64,000 bases of DNA, from NCBI GenBank assembly GCA_030762175.1, contig CM060840.1, positions 41,377,501 through 41,441,500 of the forward strand. Reading direction: 5' to 3'. The stretch comes from Metallyticus violacea. Its lineage: Eukaryota > Arthropoda > Insecta > Mantodea > Metallyticidae. The notes under the pieces were generated by a model. The model made no database searches, had not been told where the DNA came from, and saw only the letters and a program-made list of their open reading frames with translations. The translations under genes were made by a program, and so were the position numbers. Below, one piece after another: positions 37,127 through 49,689 of this stretch (positions are counted from its first letter, which is position 1; each line of letters starts with the position of its first letter).

Positions 37127-37329
37127 CGACAGAGTCGATGTCATGCTGACATTAGAGAATTAATAAACTCTCCTGACGGCATGGGTTCTTTTTTAAGTTT
37201 TCAAATAACTGAGGTGGGAGTGAAATACTCTACAAGCTTTCGAAGTTAAATACTGCCTTTGTATTTACGGAACTGAGAAGAAAAAATAGTAGGCATGTGC
37301 TTTTTATATAAGAGTCTTTTACTGTCCAG

Positions 37330-38045
37330 TCGCTTGCATCATGGCTGCTGGTGGACCAGCCAGTCACAGCACAAGTCCCGGCGAATCAGATATAATATTC
37401 TCGCAACTGATCAATTATCACGATTACAGTACAAAAAGTATGTGGCAGAATATGTGGGAAAATTGTTCTCTCCCTTTCGGACATTTCTGGCATCGTTTAA
37501 GGAAAGTTTCATTTACACGCATCGGTTCATCTGCCAACATTGTGCAAATTTCGCCCCATATTTTCTTTAAGTTCTTCTTATGCTAGGGATTTGTTCTAAA
37601 CACGCAATTTTACACGTCCACCCACATATGAAAAGTGCATATAGTTAGATCAGGGGAACATAATTACCCTACCTTCAATATTTTCCTGATTATATTTAAT
37701 GAAGCATCAGCTATATGCGCGGTGGCACAGTCTTGTTGGAAGTACCTAAATTAACATTAAATGATGATCAATCGTTCAAAAAATGGTGTAAGGCGATTCC
37801 TGTATCTTTTTGCACTGATTATAGCTTCAAAAATATAGTCTTTATTATACTGTATGCATTTACTATGTTAATTATTTTCAAATTTCTATTGCAGAAAATT
37901 TCGCTAATCTCATCCTGTACAATACAGGCCTTGTACTCATATTCCTTCAATTTTAAGAGCTTGATAGCCCAACACGAATAACTCATCGAATTTTCTGTTT
38001 CTTATTCAAGCCATCGGAGGTATTTTTGAGAAAAACGTTCTAATT
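37330..38045 (-). pseudogene. Mariner-type DDE transposase, decayed
   Basis: Minus-strand reading, high to low coordinates: a degenerate FDELFVLGYQALKIEGI near 37960-38010, positioned like the 'DEAxFxLxGYVNKQN' block; ISAKRYRNRLTPFFE (about 37775-37825), equivalent to 'VTVxxxRYxxML'; FQQDCATAHIADASL (about 37700-37742), the catalytic 'FQQDGATAHxA' block; SPDLTICTFHMWV (about 37625-37665), equivalent to 'SPDLTxCDFFLWG' in which the catalytic acid has been lost (D to T); then a C-terminal segment with NLKKIWGEICTMLADEPMRV (about 37510-37570) and QLFSHILPHTF (about 37440-37480). Frameshifts separate the blocks. It is dead but covers the whole catalytic domain. The plus-strand frames 37295-37586 and 37715-37981 are antisense shadows. 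Confidence 0.85.
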
Positions 38046-38095
38046 CAATAAAATCCAAAGCGCATAAAATCGAAAGACGGAGAACAACTACAACC

Positions 38096-38097
<2 letters not shown>

Positions 38098-38155
<58 letters not shown>
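38098..38155. repeat. Microsatellite (AAT)n
   Basis: About 19 AAT units directly upstream of the mariner fragment (on its coding strand). Confidence 0.97.
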
Positions 38156-38158
<3 letters not shown>

Positions 38159-38992
38159 GTGCTGATTACCAGCATTGTATTTTATTTTGCTTTAAATTGA
38201 AAAGTTTTTCATCAATGAGAGTATTGCATCATTCCTATAATGTGGGTTGAGTGAATGGTAACTCGAATTTTTCCTATCGAACTCGTGATTCTAAATCCTA
38301 CTCTAACACACAGTATGTGTGAAAAAAACTTAAATATTAATTTAACAAAAGCTGTATATATTTGAAGCGAAGTTTATGAATAAGAGTTTGTACTACACCT
38401 AAAACTTAGCTTTACTTTGCCGTTGTGACATGGAATTCTGTAAGATACCTCAGAAGTAGGTAAATTCATTTAAGGTCTTAGCATTTAATTAATTATTCTA
38501 TAATTAAATGTGAAAATACTTCGTCCCCCTTAATATTTCTCCTCCACGTAATCAAATATAAACTAAATATATTACAAAAATTAAATAAGACTGGAAAGAT
38601 TTGTCACATGCTACAAATTCACAGTGTTCTTGTAATAATGCGGAAAGTAAGAGGTATGTGTTTTTATTAAAGCATATACTTGTGTTAAATAGTTCTACAA
38701 AGTTTCCATTTTCATGTTAAATTATTTATGTATTAAAACAGAATTTAGATTAAATGAAAAAGAAATTTCAAAGTGTAATTTCGAAGGAAACAATTAGAAC
38801 CTGTAATCACGTGATATTCCTTACGGCTGATGGCAAATGGATACGTAAATTGAACATTTGCAAACTATAATATCGTCACACATTAATGGTTATTGAGAAA
38901 TACTCTTAAAGATTTTGCTAATATTCTTGAATTGAAAATACTTTGAGACCTTCTCTTGTAATAATGCTTGATATTCTGCCCTCCTCCGTAGT
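38156..38992. other. AT-rich non-coding
   Basis: No feature recognised. Confidence 0.5.
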
Positions 38993-39270
38993 TTATTTAT
39001 AGGTAGTGAAAATGTCAATTTCCGATGCTGTAAAATATTTTTATCATTTGCTTTACTACTCATGATTCGGGACCATAAATTAAAGCAGAAACAATGAAAA
39101 CATTATCAAATATTAATTTTTGAACTTATTTTCTTGCTTAAGTTTTCGTTATTCTACCGCGTGGTTTTGAATGTATTGCTTTTATTATGCTTATCTAAAC
39201 CCTTATCAAAACAAATATTGCAACCTGGATAGTATTATTCACCTTTTATATTTTGTACAGATATTATTCA
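38993..39270 (-). pseudogene. Possible LINE reverse-transcriptase fragment
   Basis: Minus-strand reading includes FDNVFIVSALIYGPES (about 39070-39120), resembling the 'YxxxIxPxLxYGSExW' motif found after the catalytic region of CR1/RTE-type reverse transcriptases. It is followed by VVKQMIK and, one frame off, TTEEGRISSIITREGL, which would correspond to 'TNEEVLRRIxxxR'. Only one block is persuasive and stops are frequent, so this is tentative. Confidence 0.42.
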
Positions 39271-42200
39271 GTTTAAACATTTTCAACTGAAGTTCATATC
39301 TAGTTTTCCATAATAAATTGATTATCTGAAAGCGAAGTTTTAAGATAAATTCATTTCACTATCTGTTGTTTCTTCTTTGCACTATTGTAGAATTATAAAT
39401 ATTAAAATACTACACTGTTGTTAGACTCTATGATTATGTATTGTTGATTTATGTTTATATTTTAAGGCAATAATAACCCTATGAGGCAAGCAATATTTAA
39501 CACTGAAAATATGTAATTGTAATTTGAAGAAGAAAATCGAGAGTAAATTATACAAATAGTAACTATATTCATTAGTAGCTTGTTATAAATTCTTATATAA
39601 ACAGTTTTTCAAGGCAAGGAAGAATAAACGTATGATTGTATATGAAGGATATGAAAAATAACTACTTTTTATTTAAAGAAATTTAAAATATTTTACTTAT
39701 TTCTTAAAATAGTTTATATTTTCGTTTATAATAACTATAATTAAAATATCCGTGACTCGGTTAAATATACCTATTTCATTAGCTAAAAGTACATCATAAG
39801 CACTTGTTAAAAACATTCCGTAAAATGAATGCCTAAAGAGTAGAGCAAATGAACGCAGTGATGGGGAGGGCCTTTATGAATCATGTGGTTTTTGATTCTT
39901 TTTGCAGCATCGCCAGGTGCGTCATCCACTTCCAGGAAACCGGTGTGTGACATGATGTAATACATGCCCCTCGCAATTTCATTTCGCACGAGAATCTGTG
40001 CAGCAGTGGTACAGCATTAAGTTTTGCCGGGGGTTTGGAGATTACTGAAATGGAGGATTTCACAAATGAAAGAGTGATTCAAATACCGCCATACATTGGC
40101 GGACTAGAATCTATGTTCCAAAAGGCTATCGAGAAACCTAAAATGTAAATGCTGTTATTAATAAAGTGCTCCCTCTGGAAGAAAAGACAGTCGTTTAGCC
40201 GTTCAAGCTTCGGATCGGCATAGGCTCTATAAGTTGAACTATAACTAGAGACAGTGTTTATAACTGTTCCAATTGCAAAATTAGGTGGTTTTGATTTCCC
40301 TCCTTTTTTCCTTTATGTTCTTGTTTGTCTTTTATCAGCAATACTTTTCTGAGAATGCTATAAATACTTATCTAGATACTTTCATTACAATTTCGTTTTT
40401 CCTTTTAGATTAACGGTTTTCCCTACAAAACCCATAGGTAAAAGATATTGCTGGAGTACGCCAACAGGAATCCTGAAACGATGGATATGACGAGAAATCC
40501 GAGGTGTTTTCACACAGACGAGAACAATCACGTGAACTGAAAATAAATTCAAACTAAACCTTTCAGAAATACATTGGCTAAAAGAGAATTTCTTTTAAGA
40601 GAATTAAGAGCTCTTTGCCTTTGATCAAACACGAAACAAATTTCAGATCTAAGACTGGATCCTTTTTGTACGTAATCATACAAAGAAAAATTCCAACAAA
40701 ATAGATCAGCAACATTGCGAAACAAGGACAAAAGAGATCTATGTGAGAAATATTCTGAATCGAAGGTGTAACAAATGAAAGTATATAAAACGTAATGGGA
40801 TATGTCTAAAAATCTCGGATTTGATGTATTTACACAAAGATAAAAGAGAAACAATTTTATCAAAAACGTTCAAAGGGAGTTTAATAAAAAACATAAAGTT
40901 ATTTTGGAATGTCACATAAAAAGTTTGTGATGCCAAATAATATGAAAAATGTTTTAAATACCAACCGTTTACTTAACAACTTACATCGTGCCTAAAAATT
41001 GTTCACAGAAACCAAAACGAATGCAACTAAAGTCCTTATGGAAGAGATACAAATATACTATTACACCGGATTCTGTTCACAGATAATATTTGTTATTGCA
41101 TGAGTCAATGACGAGCGAAGCTTGTTTCGTAATTTTCACGAAATGCATTTATTATGTAACAGTAAATCGAGTTTTATATGGTATGTGTTCAATATCTGAA
41201 TTATAAAAGGATATTAATAAAATAAAGTAAATATTACTGTTGCTATTCTTAACGAATTATCTGAAGTCAATGCCTTCTTTTTATTATAAATATGATGTGA
41301 TTATATCGATGAACAATGTTTTATTCGTTTATATAATTATTATTGCTGCTGAGAAGATGGGTTTACCGCAGGAAAGTTTAGTCCAAGCTAAAAAGACTGA
41401 ATTGTTTATAAAATTTATGAGAAGGAATGCGACCGATTCATTAATTGAATAAACATTACAAATATTATAGGATATATTTAAGAAACTTTAATGTTGGCAT
41501 ATATTTCAAAACAATTAGTCTTTCCAAATACGACTAATTCATGTGATAGTTAATATTAACTTCCACATTCATAAATATGTTTATTAAAATGTTTTATTAA
41601 ATATGTAATTATGTATTCTGCAATGAAGATAAATGATTAATTCTGTTTTCCTTAATATTATCGCAACATAGCATTCAGGCGATTACAGCAATTTAGCAAT
41701 GCAATATACTTTTAATTATGTAATCGCTACTATATTAATTTTTTACCACAAGTGTCATTTTATTCGACAGTGGAAACATTTTTATCGCCGTATTAATTCC
41801 GATTATTAATTCATAGATCCTGGGTTCGATTTTTGCTAGGTCAAGCTGACAGTGTTTTTCCTTGTTCTGAGAGAAAATTGTAATAGCCCAAGGAATCCGA
41901 ACTCATTTTCGAAATTACTAATTTATTTTATCATCCCTACCGACTACAGACCTTCACCTATATTATGTCCCGATAAGACCTCAAAACTATAATAAATAAA
42001 ACAGTATAAAATACTGTTTATAATTCTAATATGCAAAACAGAACAAAAATAATTATATTGAAAAAATAGCGTATAATGTCCTAAAATTGACAGCAGATAC
42101 CACATTCAGAGTAAAATTAAAACATCGAAAATTCCTCTTCAGTAACGACATTTATAATAAAACAGTTATATTCGTTAAAAGCGGAAATATTTTTAAAATA

Positions 42201-43480
42201 ATAGTATGTAAACTATTTTATGAACACTAATGAAACCAACCATCAATAATCTTATTGAAATATCTATGCGGTTGCCTCAATGGTTCTATTATATAAAAAG
42301 ATTTGATCGGATCTGCCAAACGCCCATTCAAATAGCCAGTGAGTCATGACATTTAACCCTCACATATTATAAATAATCTCCGCAAACAAAGTGACATTTG
42401 AAATATTCCGCATAATTACAGTATTTTTGTTTTAACTGATGTAAATATGCATAACAGAAATGTTTGCAAATATTGGCGAATTGGTTTTTGGATAAATAAA
42501 AGCGGTTCACATTACCAACAGACTGTTGTGCACATGCTAACCAGGCGCTGTATAAAATCGCCAAGAGATACCAGATACAAAACATTGGAACAATTGTTTT
42601 TAAAACAATAAAATAAGCTTTACATAAAACACCAGTTGTTTATTTTAACTATGGAAAACTTTCAGCTCTTCTAGCAACTCAAACCTATTTCCTCTGCAAT
42701 TGCAGAAGGAGGTAATTTTCTCTTGGTAACAAAGATCTCTCTTTTAGAAACATGGGGAATCAGTTTCGTGGTAGATCCACGAAGAACCCTCCTTATATTC
42801 GTAGATCGCTTCCGTGTTTCGTATCACTGGAATCTATATTCCCTATAATGACTTTCTGCTCTTACATGACCAGATCTCAAAATGTTATATACTCTTCTTA
42901 TACGTGCATACTGCACTACTTCTTTGTAAATTTTTTCTTTTTTAACTTGTTTTTATCATAAAGTTCGATCAGTTATACAGATACAGATAAACAGAGGAAA
43001 CATTTGTGAGATAATTGTGAATGTATGGTTAAGATGTCTTGAGAATGAACCCCTTCATTAACATCGGAGTATGCGGCTTACATATAACAATGTACTGACA
43101 CATTTTTCTATACTGTCAGACTTTCTATGGTCAATTATGGATAAGTTGAGGAGGGTTATAACCTCGACATCCATAACCACATGATTTAAATTCTTTGGAG
43201 TTTTGTTTCTGTGGTTATCTAAATATAGTAAAGCTATATATTGTCGATACAGGTCAATAATTAGAAAATGAAACGGAGAGTAATCGAAAACATTCCGAAT
43301 TCAGTGCTAATAAGAGTCCAGTATTACGTACAAATGCAATAGTGGCATTTTGAACATCTCCTTTAACATACCTTGTTAAAACCAGTAGAACTTATGTTTA
43401 ATTAATGCTTTTTCTAGCGAGATTTAAATTAGTTTTCATTATTCGTTGATAGCTAGGACACAGCACCTATGTACAAAGGC
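39271..43480. other. AT-rich non-coding, several unrecognised frames
   Basis: A GC-richer patch at about 39810-40060 has two overlapping 60-codon minus-strand frames (39807-39989 includes VDDAPGDAAKRIKNHMIHKG) that look protein-like but match nothing I know. The 104-codon minus-strand frame 40549-40863 is F/L/C-rich and unrecognised. An isolated box B-like GGTTCGATTTTTGC lies at 41821-41836 without a box A. Confidence 0.4.
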
Positions 43481-43690
43481 AAAAGGTTCACGATGTGCCC
43501 ATGTATACAAGTAACCAGATCAGTGGATGATCTTAACCATAAACTCGCAATAATCTCCCCATCCCCTTCTCCGCCAAGGGCTGATGTTGCCGGACTCCTG
43601 GCACTACCGTGGGAGACGCACTGCCAGGTTTGACACGTTAATGCTAATCACACCAAGGTGTCATACATGGGATTTCTCGCCCCTTGCTTT
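43480..43690 (-). mobile_element. Weak SINE-like remnant (family C-like)
   Basis: The minus strand has a box A-like TTGGTGTGATTAGCATTAACG near 43637-43657. The text CACTACCGTGGGAGACGCAC resembles CACTATGGGAGGCGAGCAG of the family C SINE at 11 kb. Box B is not recognisable. Low-confidence assignment. Confidence 0.28.
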
Positions 43691-46503
43691 GCAGTTGCAG
43701 ATCATGGAAGCACGTATTTAACGTGAGGATATACTAATAGCAAAGAGATGCGAACATTTGTTATGGAGTATTACCTAGCACAGTGTCACAGATTTACTTA
43801 TGAAGATTTCCTGTGGCAGGAGGCAACAAGAGAGTGAACTTAGTCAAGATTTTTTTTTTGGGGGGGGGAGAGTACGTGCTCTTTTGTTCATAGATGTGCA
43901 CGATCAATATTTTCGCTTTCTTCTTTTATGTGAATTTGTTATCATGTGGAGGTTATCCTACGTTAAAACTTAAGCCGATTGGTTGGCACCGCCTTCACCT
44001 TAACGAACTTGTGGAATGTCTTCTAAGCTTTCCTTTTGGCAGCAAGCAAGAAGTTCCGGGAAGGGAAACGATTTCGGCCTTCTAGTTGAAAGTGCATGCC
44101 ACTTCTCGGGTGTAAATGACGACTCAAATTTATTTAGAGAAAGGTGGTATTTTTGGTAAGTTGTTTAAATGTGTTTAATGTACACCTTTTCTTGAGCTAT
44201 TTTTCTCATGTATCTTAATACTAGCTGATCGTTTATGTAGTCATATTTTGTTCGGTGTTGCGAATATTGTTTAAATCTATCATTATTATTTAAAGATCGT
44301 TTGTCATACGTTTCTATTTTATGAAAATTATCGGAGGTATGTACATTCATTTTGTAGCACACACTGTCTTCGTGCCCCTTCTTATATGGGCCGAATGTTT
44401 AGGAAAAATGGTGCTAAAATTTTCTTATGGAATATTTATTATTTTGTATTATTATGGTCACATAATATGGTCTTTTATAAAGCTTTATTTAGAGTTTAGT
44501 TGGTGTAAAACACATGTTTAATGTTTTAATTTGCTCAGCTATACCACTTGTTTATTCTATCATAATTAATTATAATAAATGCCAGTGAAAGATATATTAA
44601 CCTATCATTGTCATTTAATAAGTCACCTATACAAGTTTCCATGAAGATTTTATGTATCCCTTTTTGCTGTATTCTTGGTCTAATTTCTTATAAATGACAA
44701 AATTTATCTTTGGCTAGAATACAAATGCAGACCACTATTTCCCCCCTCCCCAATTTTCACTCTTTCAGTTTATACTATCACTCATGAAACATCTGTGTTT
44801 CCATTTTGCTAAACATATATTGTCCTAAGCCCACTACATACTATTAGAACATGTGTATTAGTTAAATTAAATTTACATTAATATTTTAGTTATTAACTTT
44901 TAATTTGCAGTTCTCTATTTTAAAATTTAAAAATAAAAAGTCTATGTAAACTTTGGGCACCTCGTTTCACATCACCCTCCTTCAAAAACAAATTCTTTCA
45001 TTTTAATCAAATAATTTTCTGTCCCAAGGTTGCTTAATACTTTTAAGTTCGCCTTCCAACAGCCTTAAATTATATAAATTTCCAAGCTCTATTATTAAAA
45101 CCTCAATACCACTGCGTGTCTCTATTTCTGCTGATGCTGGTTTCGAGTTTCTGAAAGCGTCTCGATGTCTCTTGCATTTTATTTTTTTCTATACCATAGA
45201 ACATCAAATTAAAAATGAAAGTTATCACTTCTGTAGAATAAAACAGGGCACATAAAGTACCCATGCAACTCCTAGCGTTTGATGGGACAGTGACCAAATT
45301 AAAAACAATTTAATGTTTTGTATGTAAAAATATTACTTTAACAAAAATGCTATTAAAGGAGATCATTAGTAATATATGAACACAAAGAACTGTTGTTGCT
45401 GCACTGCATCATGTCATTTCTTTGCCTCAATACTCAAGGGATCCCGAGGAACAAATGCGCAATTAATCGCGTTATCTATTATAAAAATAATTCCTTGAAC
45501 GCATAATATCATACTCTGATGTTTCAGCTATTGATGAGCAGCCGTGCATATATATCCTTGTTTTTTTCTTCCTCTCTATGCTTTAAGGGGTTGCTATGAA
45601 TTATGTGCAATTAAGCAAAAACATTCTTTAAATTCTATAGAACTTGTAATATTCACAGAATTCATGGCCAATATTTGCCTTAAAGGTCACGTTTAATTTT
45701 AACGATTTACTTTAAGAAATACGGTAACTGTCTCATTCCTTACAAATTGTGGCAAGTTATGATAACATTAATTACTTCATACATGGCTGTAAGAGGAACT
45801 GAACAAGCGGATTCACGCCTAGTGAACTCACTCAACAAATGAGCGATTTAAGCACAATTTTCACTTCTTCTTATATGCCATTTGTATAGAAAACAAAATA
45901 TAAAACAAAAATTATGAATAGTTGATTTTATAACCCAAACAACAAACTACGTAAAGCAAAATTAGATTTAGATTATATGCTCTAATCACAACTGGAAATC
46001 GTGACAAAGTAGCAATAACTAGAGCTGAATCGGAAATAGCAGTTTGACCAATTTAGTCATCTTGCTCAATCAATAAAAAGTAAACACCATTAAAATGCCA
46101 GCAATACTTAAGGATCTTAACTATCAAACACATCAAAAGACTACACAAAATGTGAAAAATTGGGACATCAGTATAGCATCCAGCTCATCTAATATCAGTT
46201 CCCAATAGCCCAAATAGGATTCCCTCATTTTAAAAATTTAAATGATATAATCTTATTGACTTTACTTTTGATCAATTGTTATAGTATTATTCAATTCTAA
46301 GAATTATATGTGAAGATAAAAGCATTACTTTATTATAAGCGATACTAAATTCACCATTAAAACTGCATTCTGGGGATATAGTTACCACAGCTTTAAAATA
46401 GCAGATTCATCGTAATAAATAAGACATTTAAAAACAAACATTGTCAATTCCGTGACAATTTACTTTTATAAACAGATGAGTACTGCAATCGTTTGCTTTG
46501 GTG
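43691..46503. other. AT-rich non-coding, nothing recognised
   Basis: A T8-G9 junction at about 43852-43868 and short frames (63-66 codons) without motifs. Confidence 0.5.
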
Positions 46504-46776
46504 CAGTTCTTACACTGCTTATTTGGTTTATTTACGGACGCTCTTTAACATCTCAGATCATCAACTCACCATTCAAATCAGGGCCTGAAACGGGCTACAA
46601 ATTTTGCTAAGAGGCCTCTTTTTCAGGCTTGAGGTTCTTTATCGTACTGTAAATGTACGACACGGGATCTACGACTTTACTTCCGAAGGAAGCCATAGTT
46701 AGGATTTTTACGCCCGAAAAAATACATCGAACCTGACCGGTATTGAAACCGCGATCTTGGGTTTCAGTTCTTAGAC
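46504..46776 (-). mobile_element. tRNA-derived SINE, family A copy 3 (5'-truncated), with TSD
   Basis: 12-bp TSD with one mismatch, CAGTTCTTA(C/G)AC, at 46504-46515 and 46765-46776. The insert is 46516-46764. The body matches copies 1 and 2 (shared GGATTTTTACGCCCG and TGTACGACACGGGA). It begins, on the minus strand, AAACCCAAGATCGCGG, so box A and the whole tRNA 5' half are absent. Box B is damaged (GGTTTCAATACC). It is more diverged than the other copies and lacks a long poly-A, so probably the oldest. Confidence 0.88.
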
Positions 46777-46867
46777 ACAAGTTAAGGCAGGAATTGGAGA
46801 TAACGATGAAAATTCCTATTTCGTCTTCAAAATTGTGTTAGCTTCATTTTGCCAAAAACTCTGCATG

Positions 46868-46869
<2 letters not shown>

Positions 46870-46918
<49 letters not shown>
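46870..46918. repeat. Microsatellite (CT)n
   Basis: About 24 CT units. Confidence 0.96.
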
Positions 46919-46920
<2 letters not shown>

Positions 46921-47356
46921 AAATTAGAAACCATTTATAAGATGTAAAAATTCAACTACGGTTTTGTCACATTTAAAACGTTCAGCATTTTTGTATTAAT
47001 TAGCCAAAAGAAAAATATTAAATGGCAACATACAAATTCTTTAACATGTAATTTTGAAATTTTCATAAACAATTATTTTTTTTACCTATGTGTGTGGATT
47101 TACCAGCTATTTGTGGAATATGATAAAATTATTTAATTAAAAAGCGATAAATCTAAAACGTATTTATTTTCGGAATGAAACTATAAAAGCGTATGTTAAT
47201 CCATTTATGCACATATAAGGCATTTAATATGCTATTTACTCCAGAAAATTAGATATTTATATTTTTTGTAATTAATTAAAAGGGGTGATAAACTGTCTGA
47301 TTTTAATTAAAACTCAAATTTCTATAACAAATATATGCACAAAGCAGAGATTATAC
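46919..47356. other. AT-rich non-coding
   Basis: No feature recognised. Confidence 0.5.
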
Positions 47357-47608
47357 GCGTATATATATATATATATAACCGGGATCGATTTCCGGTGCCT
47401 ACATAGGAATTCTTGTAATTTGGGAGGCCTGGTCCAACTAACCTCGTGAGGACAATTGGGAAACTGCCTGATGGAAAGGTGACGTTGTTCTATCACAAAA
47501 GCCGCGTGATAAGATCACATGCAATACTGCCCTCTATCGATGATATCGTAAGACGGAGGCAAAGGTTCTCTTCAGGCTGTAGCGCCAATAGAGAAGATGT
47601 TAATGATG
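47357..47608 (+). mobile_element. SINE-like repeat, family D copy 2
   Basis: Plus-strand copy of the family seen at 24797 (-) and 63099 (+): GGATCGATTTCCGG (box B-like) near its 5' end, then ACCTCGTGAGGACAATTGGG, CTGCCTGATGGAAAGGTGAC, GCAATACTGCCCTC and a 3' end GTAGCGCCAATAGAGAAGATG. A short (TA)n run abuts the 5' end (47360-47377) where box A would be expected, so the head is truncated. Frames 47314-47496 (-) and 47446-47631 (+) are inside it and not genes. Confidence 0.78.
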
Positions 47609-47917
47609 GTTATTTTTTTACGATTGATTGATCTCGATGATCAGAAAACAACAGCAAAAATTAGGTCTAAGACCTGTTTCGGATCCTCTACAATAAAATT
47701 GACTCAATGGCAATGTGGTTAGCATTATTATGCTTATTAAACAACACAGGACAGACACATTAAAATTTAGACCGGAAGCAACGACTCTAACAGATGGCAG
47801 AGATCAGAAAGAAAAGTTGCACATCATGTGACGAATATAATTTAAATAGAACCACCTAATACGGTTGGGCAAGGCAGTTAATCTTGCTGTTTTAGACTCC
47901 ATTACTATACCACTACT

Positions 47918-48424
47918 GTGTTTCAACCCTTTTCCATCACTCTAGAGACGTTACCATTATTTAGCACATATTTCCTAAAGGACTCTGAAATCCTGTGTTC
48001 GGCATGTTGGCAACACTCCTTTTCCCAGGATGGCAATCCATTCCCATCTTTCCTCTCTTTCTTCTCTTTGTGCGTAATTTACGCCGAGGCACGTGTTGCA
48101 GTCTTGGCGACATCTCTACCCGACTCTACGCCGGACCACAATACAGTTGATCAGATTTACTCAGCTTCCACCGTTGCTTCTCTCCTCTTCCTACCTTTTC
48201 AATTAATGTGTTTCTTCACACGAGACCGTCGGCAGTATATCTTGGCCCGTCATGGAATTAGCTATATAATCCTTTATATATCTTGTTCCGCCATCTCCAA
48301 CCATCCACTTCACACCAACTTTATTCTAAAATGCGGACTTAGAGAAGGGCGAATGAATGAAAAACATGTTATACATTGCCGTAGTTTTCCGTTTTATGGA
48401 ACACCTGTTGGCTACCTTCGATAG
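47918..48424 (+). CDS. Longest open frame of the window (168 codons), unidentified
   Basis: Runs from MFQPFSITLETLPLFS to a TAG at 48422-48424 without interruption, in a region with more balanced base composition than the flanks. It contains hydrophobic stretches (FLSFFSLCVIYAEA near residues 45-60, VASLLFLPFQLMCFF near 86-100, ISYIILYISCSAIS near 113-126) that could be membrane-like, but the order and spacing match no family I know. Serine/phenylalanine richness is also what antisense or pyrimidine-rich non-coding DNA yields. No Kozak-like context, splice signals or neighbours support expression. I regard it as more likely chance or an old unidentified repeat. Confidence 0.2.
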   Translation: MFQPFSITLETLPLFSTYFLKDSEILCSACWQHSFSQDGNPFPSFLSFFSLCVIYAEARVAVLATSLPDSTPDHNTVDQIYSASTVASLLFLPFQLMCFFTRDRRQYILARHGISYIILYISCSAISNHPLHTNFILKCGLREGRMNEKHVIHCRSFPFYGTPVGYLR

Positions 48425-49689
48425 AAAGGTTGGAAGAACTAAAGGAGGTAGATGAGATTAAAGGTTCGTGCTTTTACGTATTGAGATCAAACGGGATTTG
48501 TGAGAGCAGGCGAGAAAAGAAGGTGAGAAAAATCGGGAAACTTTTGCAGTGCAGGTAGCTCAAAGAGAGCAAAATAAGCAAGCTTACAGTTGCTTTTGTA
48601 GCTTTGCTTAAACTGTGTAAAAATGAAGTTAAATGTAAGTACTGCTACCTGAAACAGTAGTAAACAGTTTCCTCGACTATGTAACCTTAAATTAATTTAA
48701 CGTACATACTAAGAGTTATTTTCGGTCTGCGTCTGCAAGTGAGCGCCGCGCGCGATGGGCCAAAGTTGCATCATCGCCTGCCATAGTAACATAAAATTCT
48801 CGCGGTGATACTTGCACTTGTTTTTTGTTCCGTCTGCAAGCATTATTGGGATATTATTAGCGTAAATCATTGTATTTAAATGTTAACCTTAAAACAGAGA
48901 TTAAAACCTACAGGAATATCCCAGTTGTAGAGGAAATTAAAAGAAAAATTGACTCTATGCCGCTTGCGTTCAGCTACAGACGTAGGACAAAAATAATATT
49001 TTTATTTGTAGATTAATTCATAAGAATATCCTTGCAAATATTGATGAATTAAATTAATTATAAAAATTGTTGACCTATTTTAAGAAATTAATGCGTAAGA
49101 GAATTTTCTAAGACATTTTAGTTATGAGCCTTGTTACACAGAAGTCATTTGCTATCTCGTAAGTGCTGCTAAAGACTCAGATGTCGATCGCGGGCAATAT
49201 TATAAAACCAATGCAATAGCTCTGTTATAAAGGGTCATCGAGAAGCCACTCTGCAGGCATTGAGTAGTCGAGATTTCCTAAGGAAGCGAATTCGGGTGAC
49301 AGCTCTGACCTCGCGCCGAGTGTATAGTAGTGTGGCATGCACACACTCCAAAGTCCACACCCCAAAGTCCAAATGTTAGCAAATAGTGGGCGGATCATCT
49401 GCTAAAAACAGGTTTCGAAGGAAAGAATGCCAGAAATATAAGAATAACAACTTTCTCCTGTGCGGTGCACCTCAACTGAGTGCGGAGGAACTCGTCGATG
49501 ATATTATTAGTAATAACTGTTCCGCTGCAAGTGTGTGTTCAACATACCTCTCCCGGAGCTAAGGAGCCAGCGCTCGGACCTTGATAAACACATATGTACT
49601 TGAGGAAATCGACGAGCATTGATTCCAATTCGAAGTATTTATTTAACAGGTTCCTTACATCAAAATGAATCATGTCAGAGTTTAAATAA
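48425..49689. other. Non-coding with GC-richer patches
   Basis: A CpG-containing patch (GAGCGCCGCGCGCGATGGG) at about 48740-48760 and another around 49290-49600. A short direct repeat CCAAAGTCCA occurs at 49347 and 49362. No promoter or gene recognised. Confidence 0.4.

Noticed and set aside
40549..40863. 104-codon membrane-like open frame on the minus strand
   Set aside because: F/L/C richness is expected from AT-rich DNA; no domain, start context or conservation evidence.
41821..41836. SINE from an isolated box B-like GGTTCGATTTTTGC
   Set aside because: No box A at tRNA spacing, no tail or TSD.
48740..48760. CpG-island promoter
   Set aside because: Only about 20 bases of CG-rich text, no TATA/Inr arrangement and no downstream gene.
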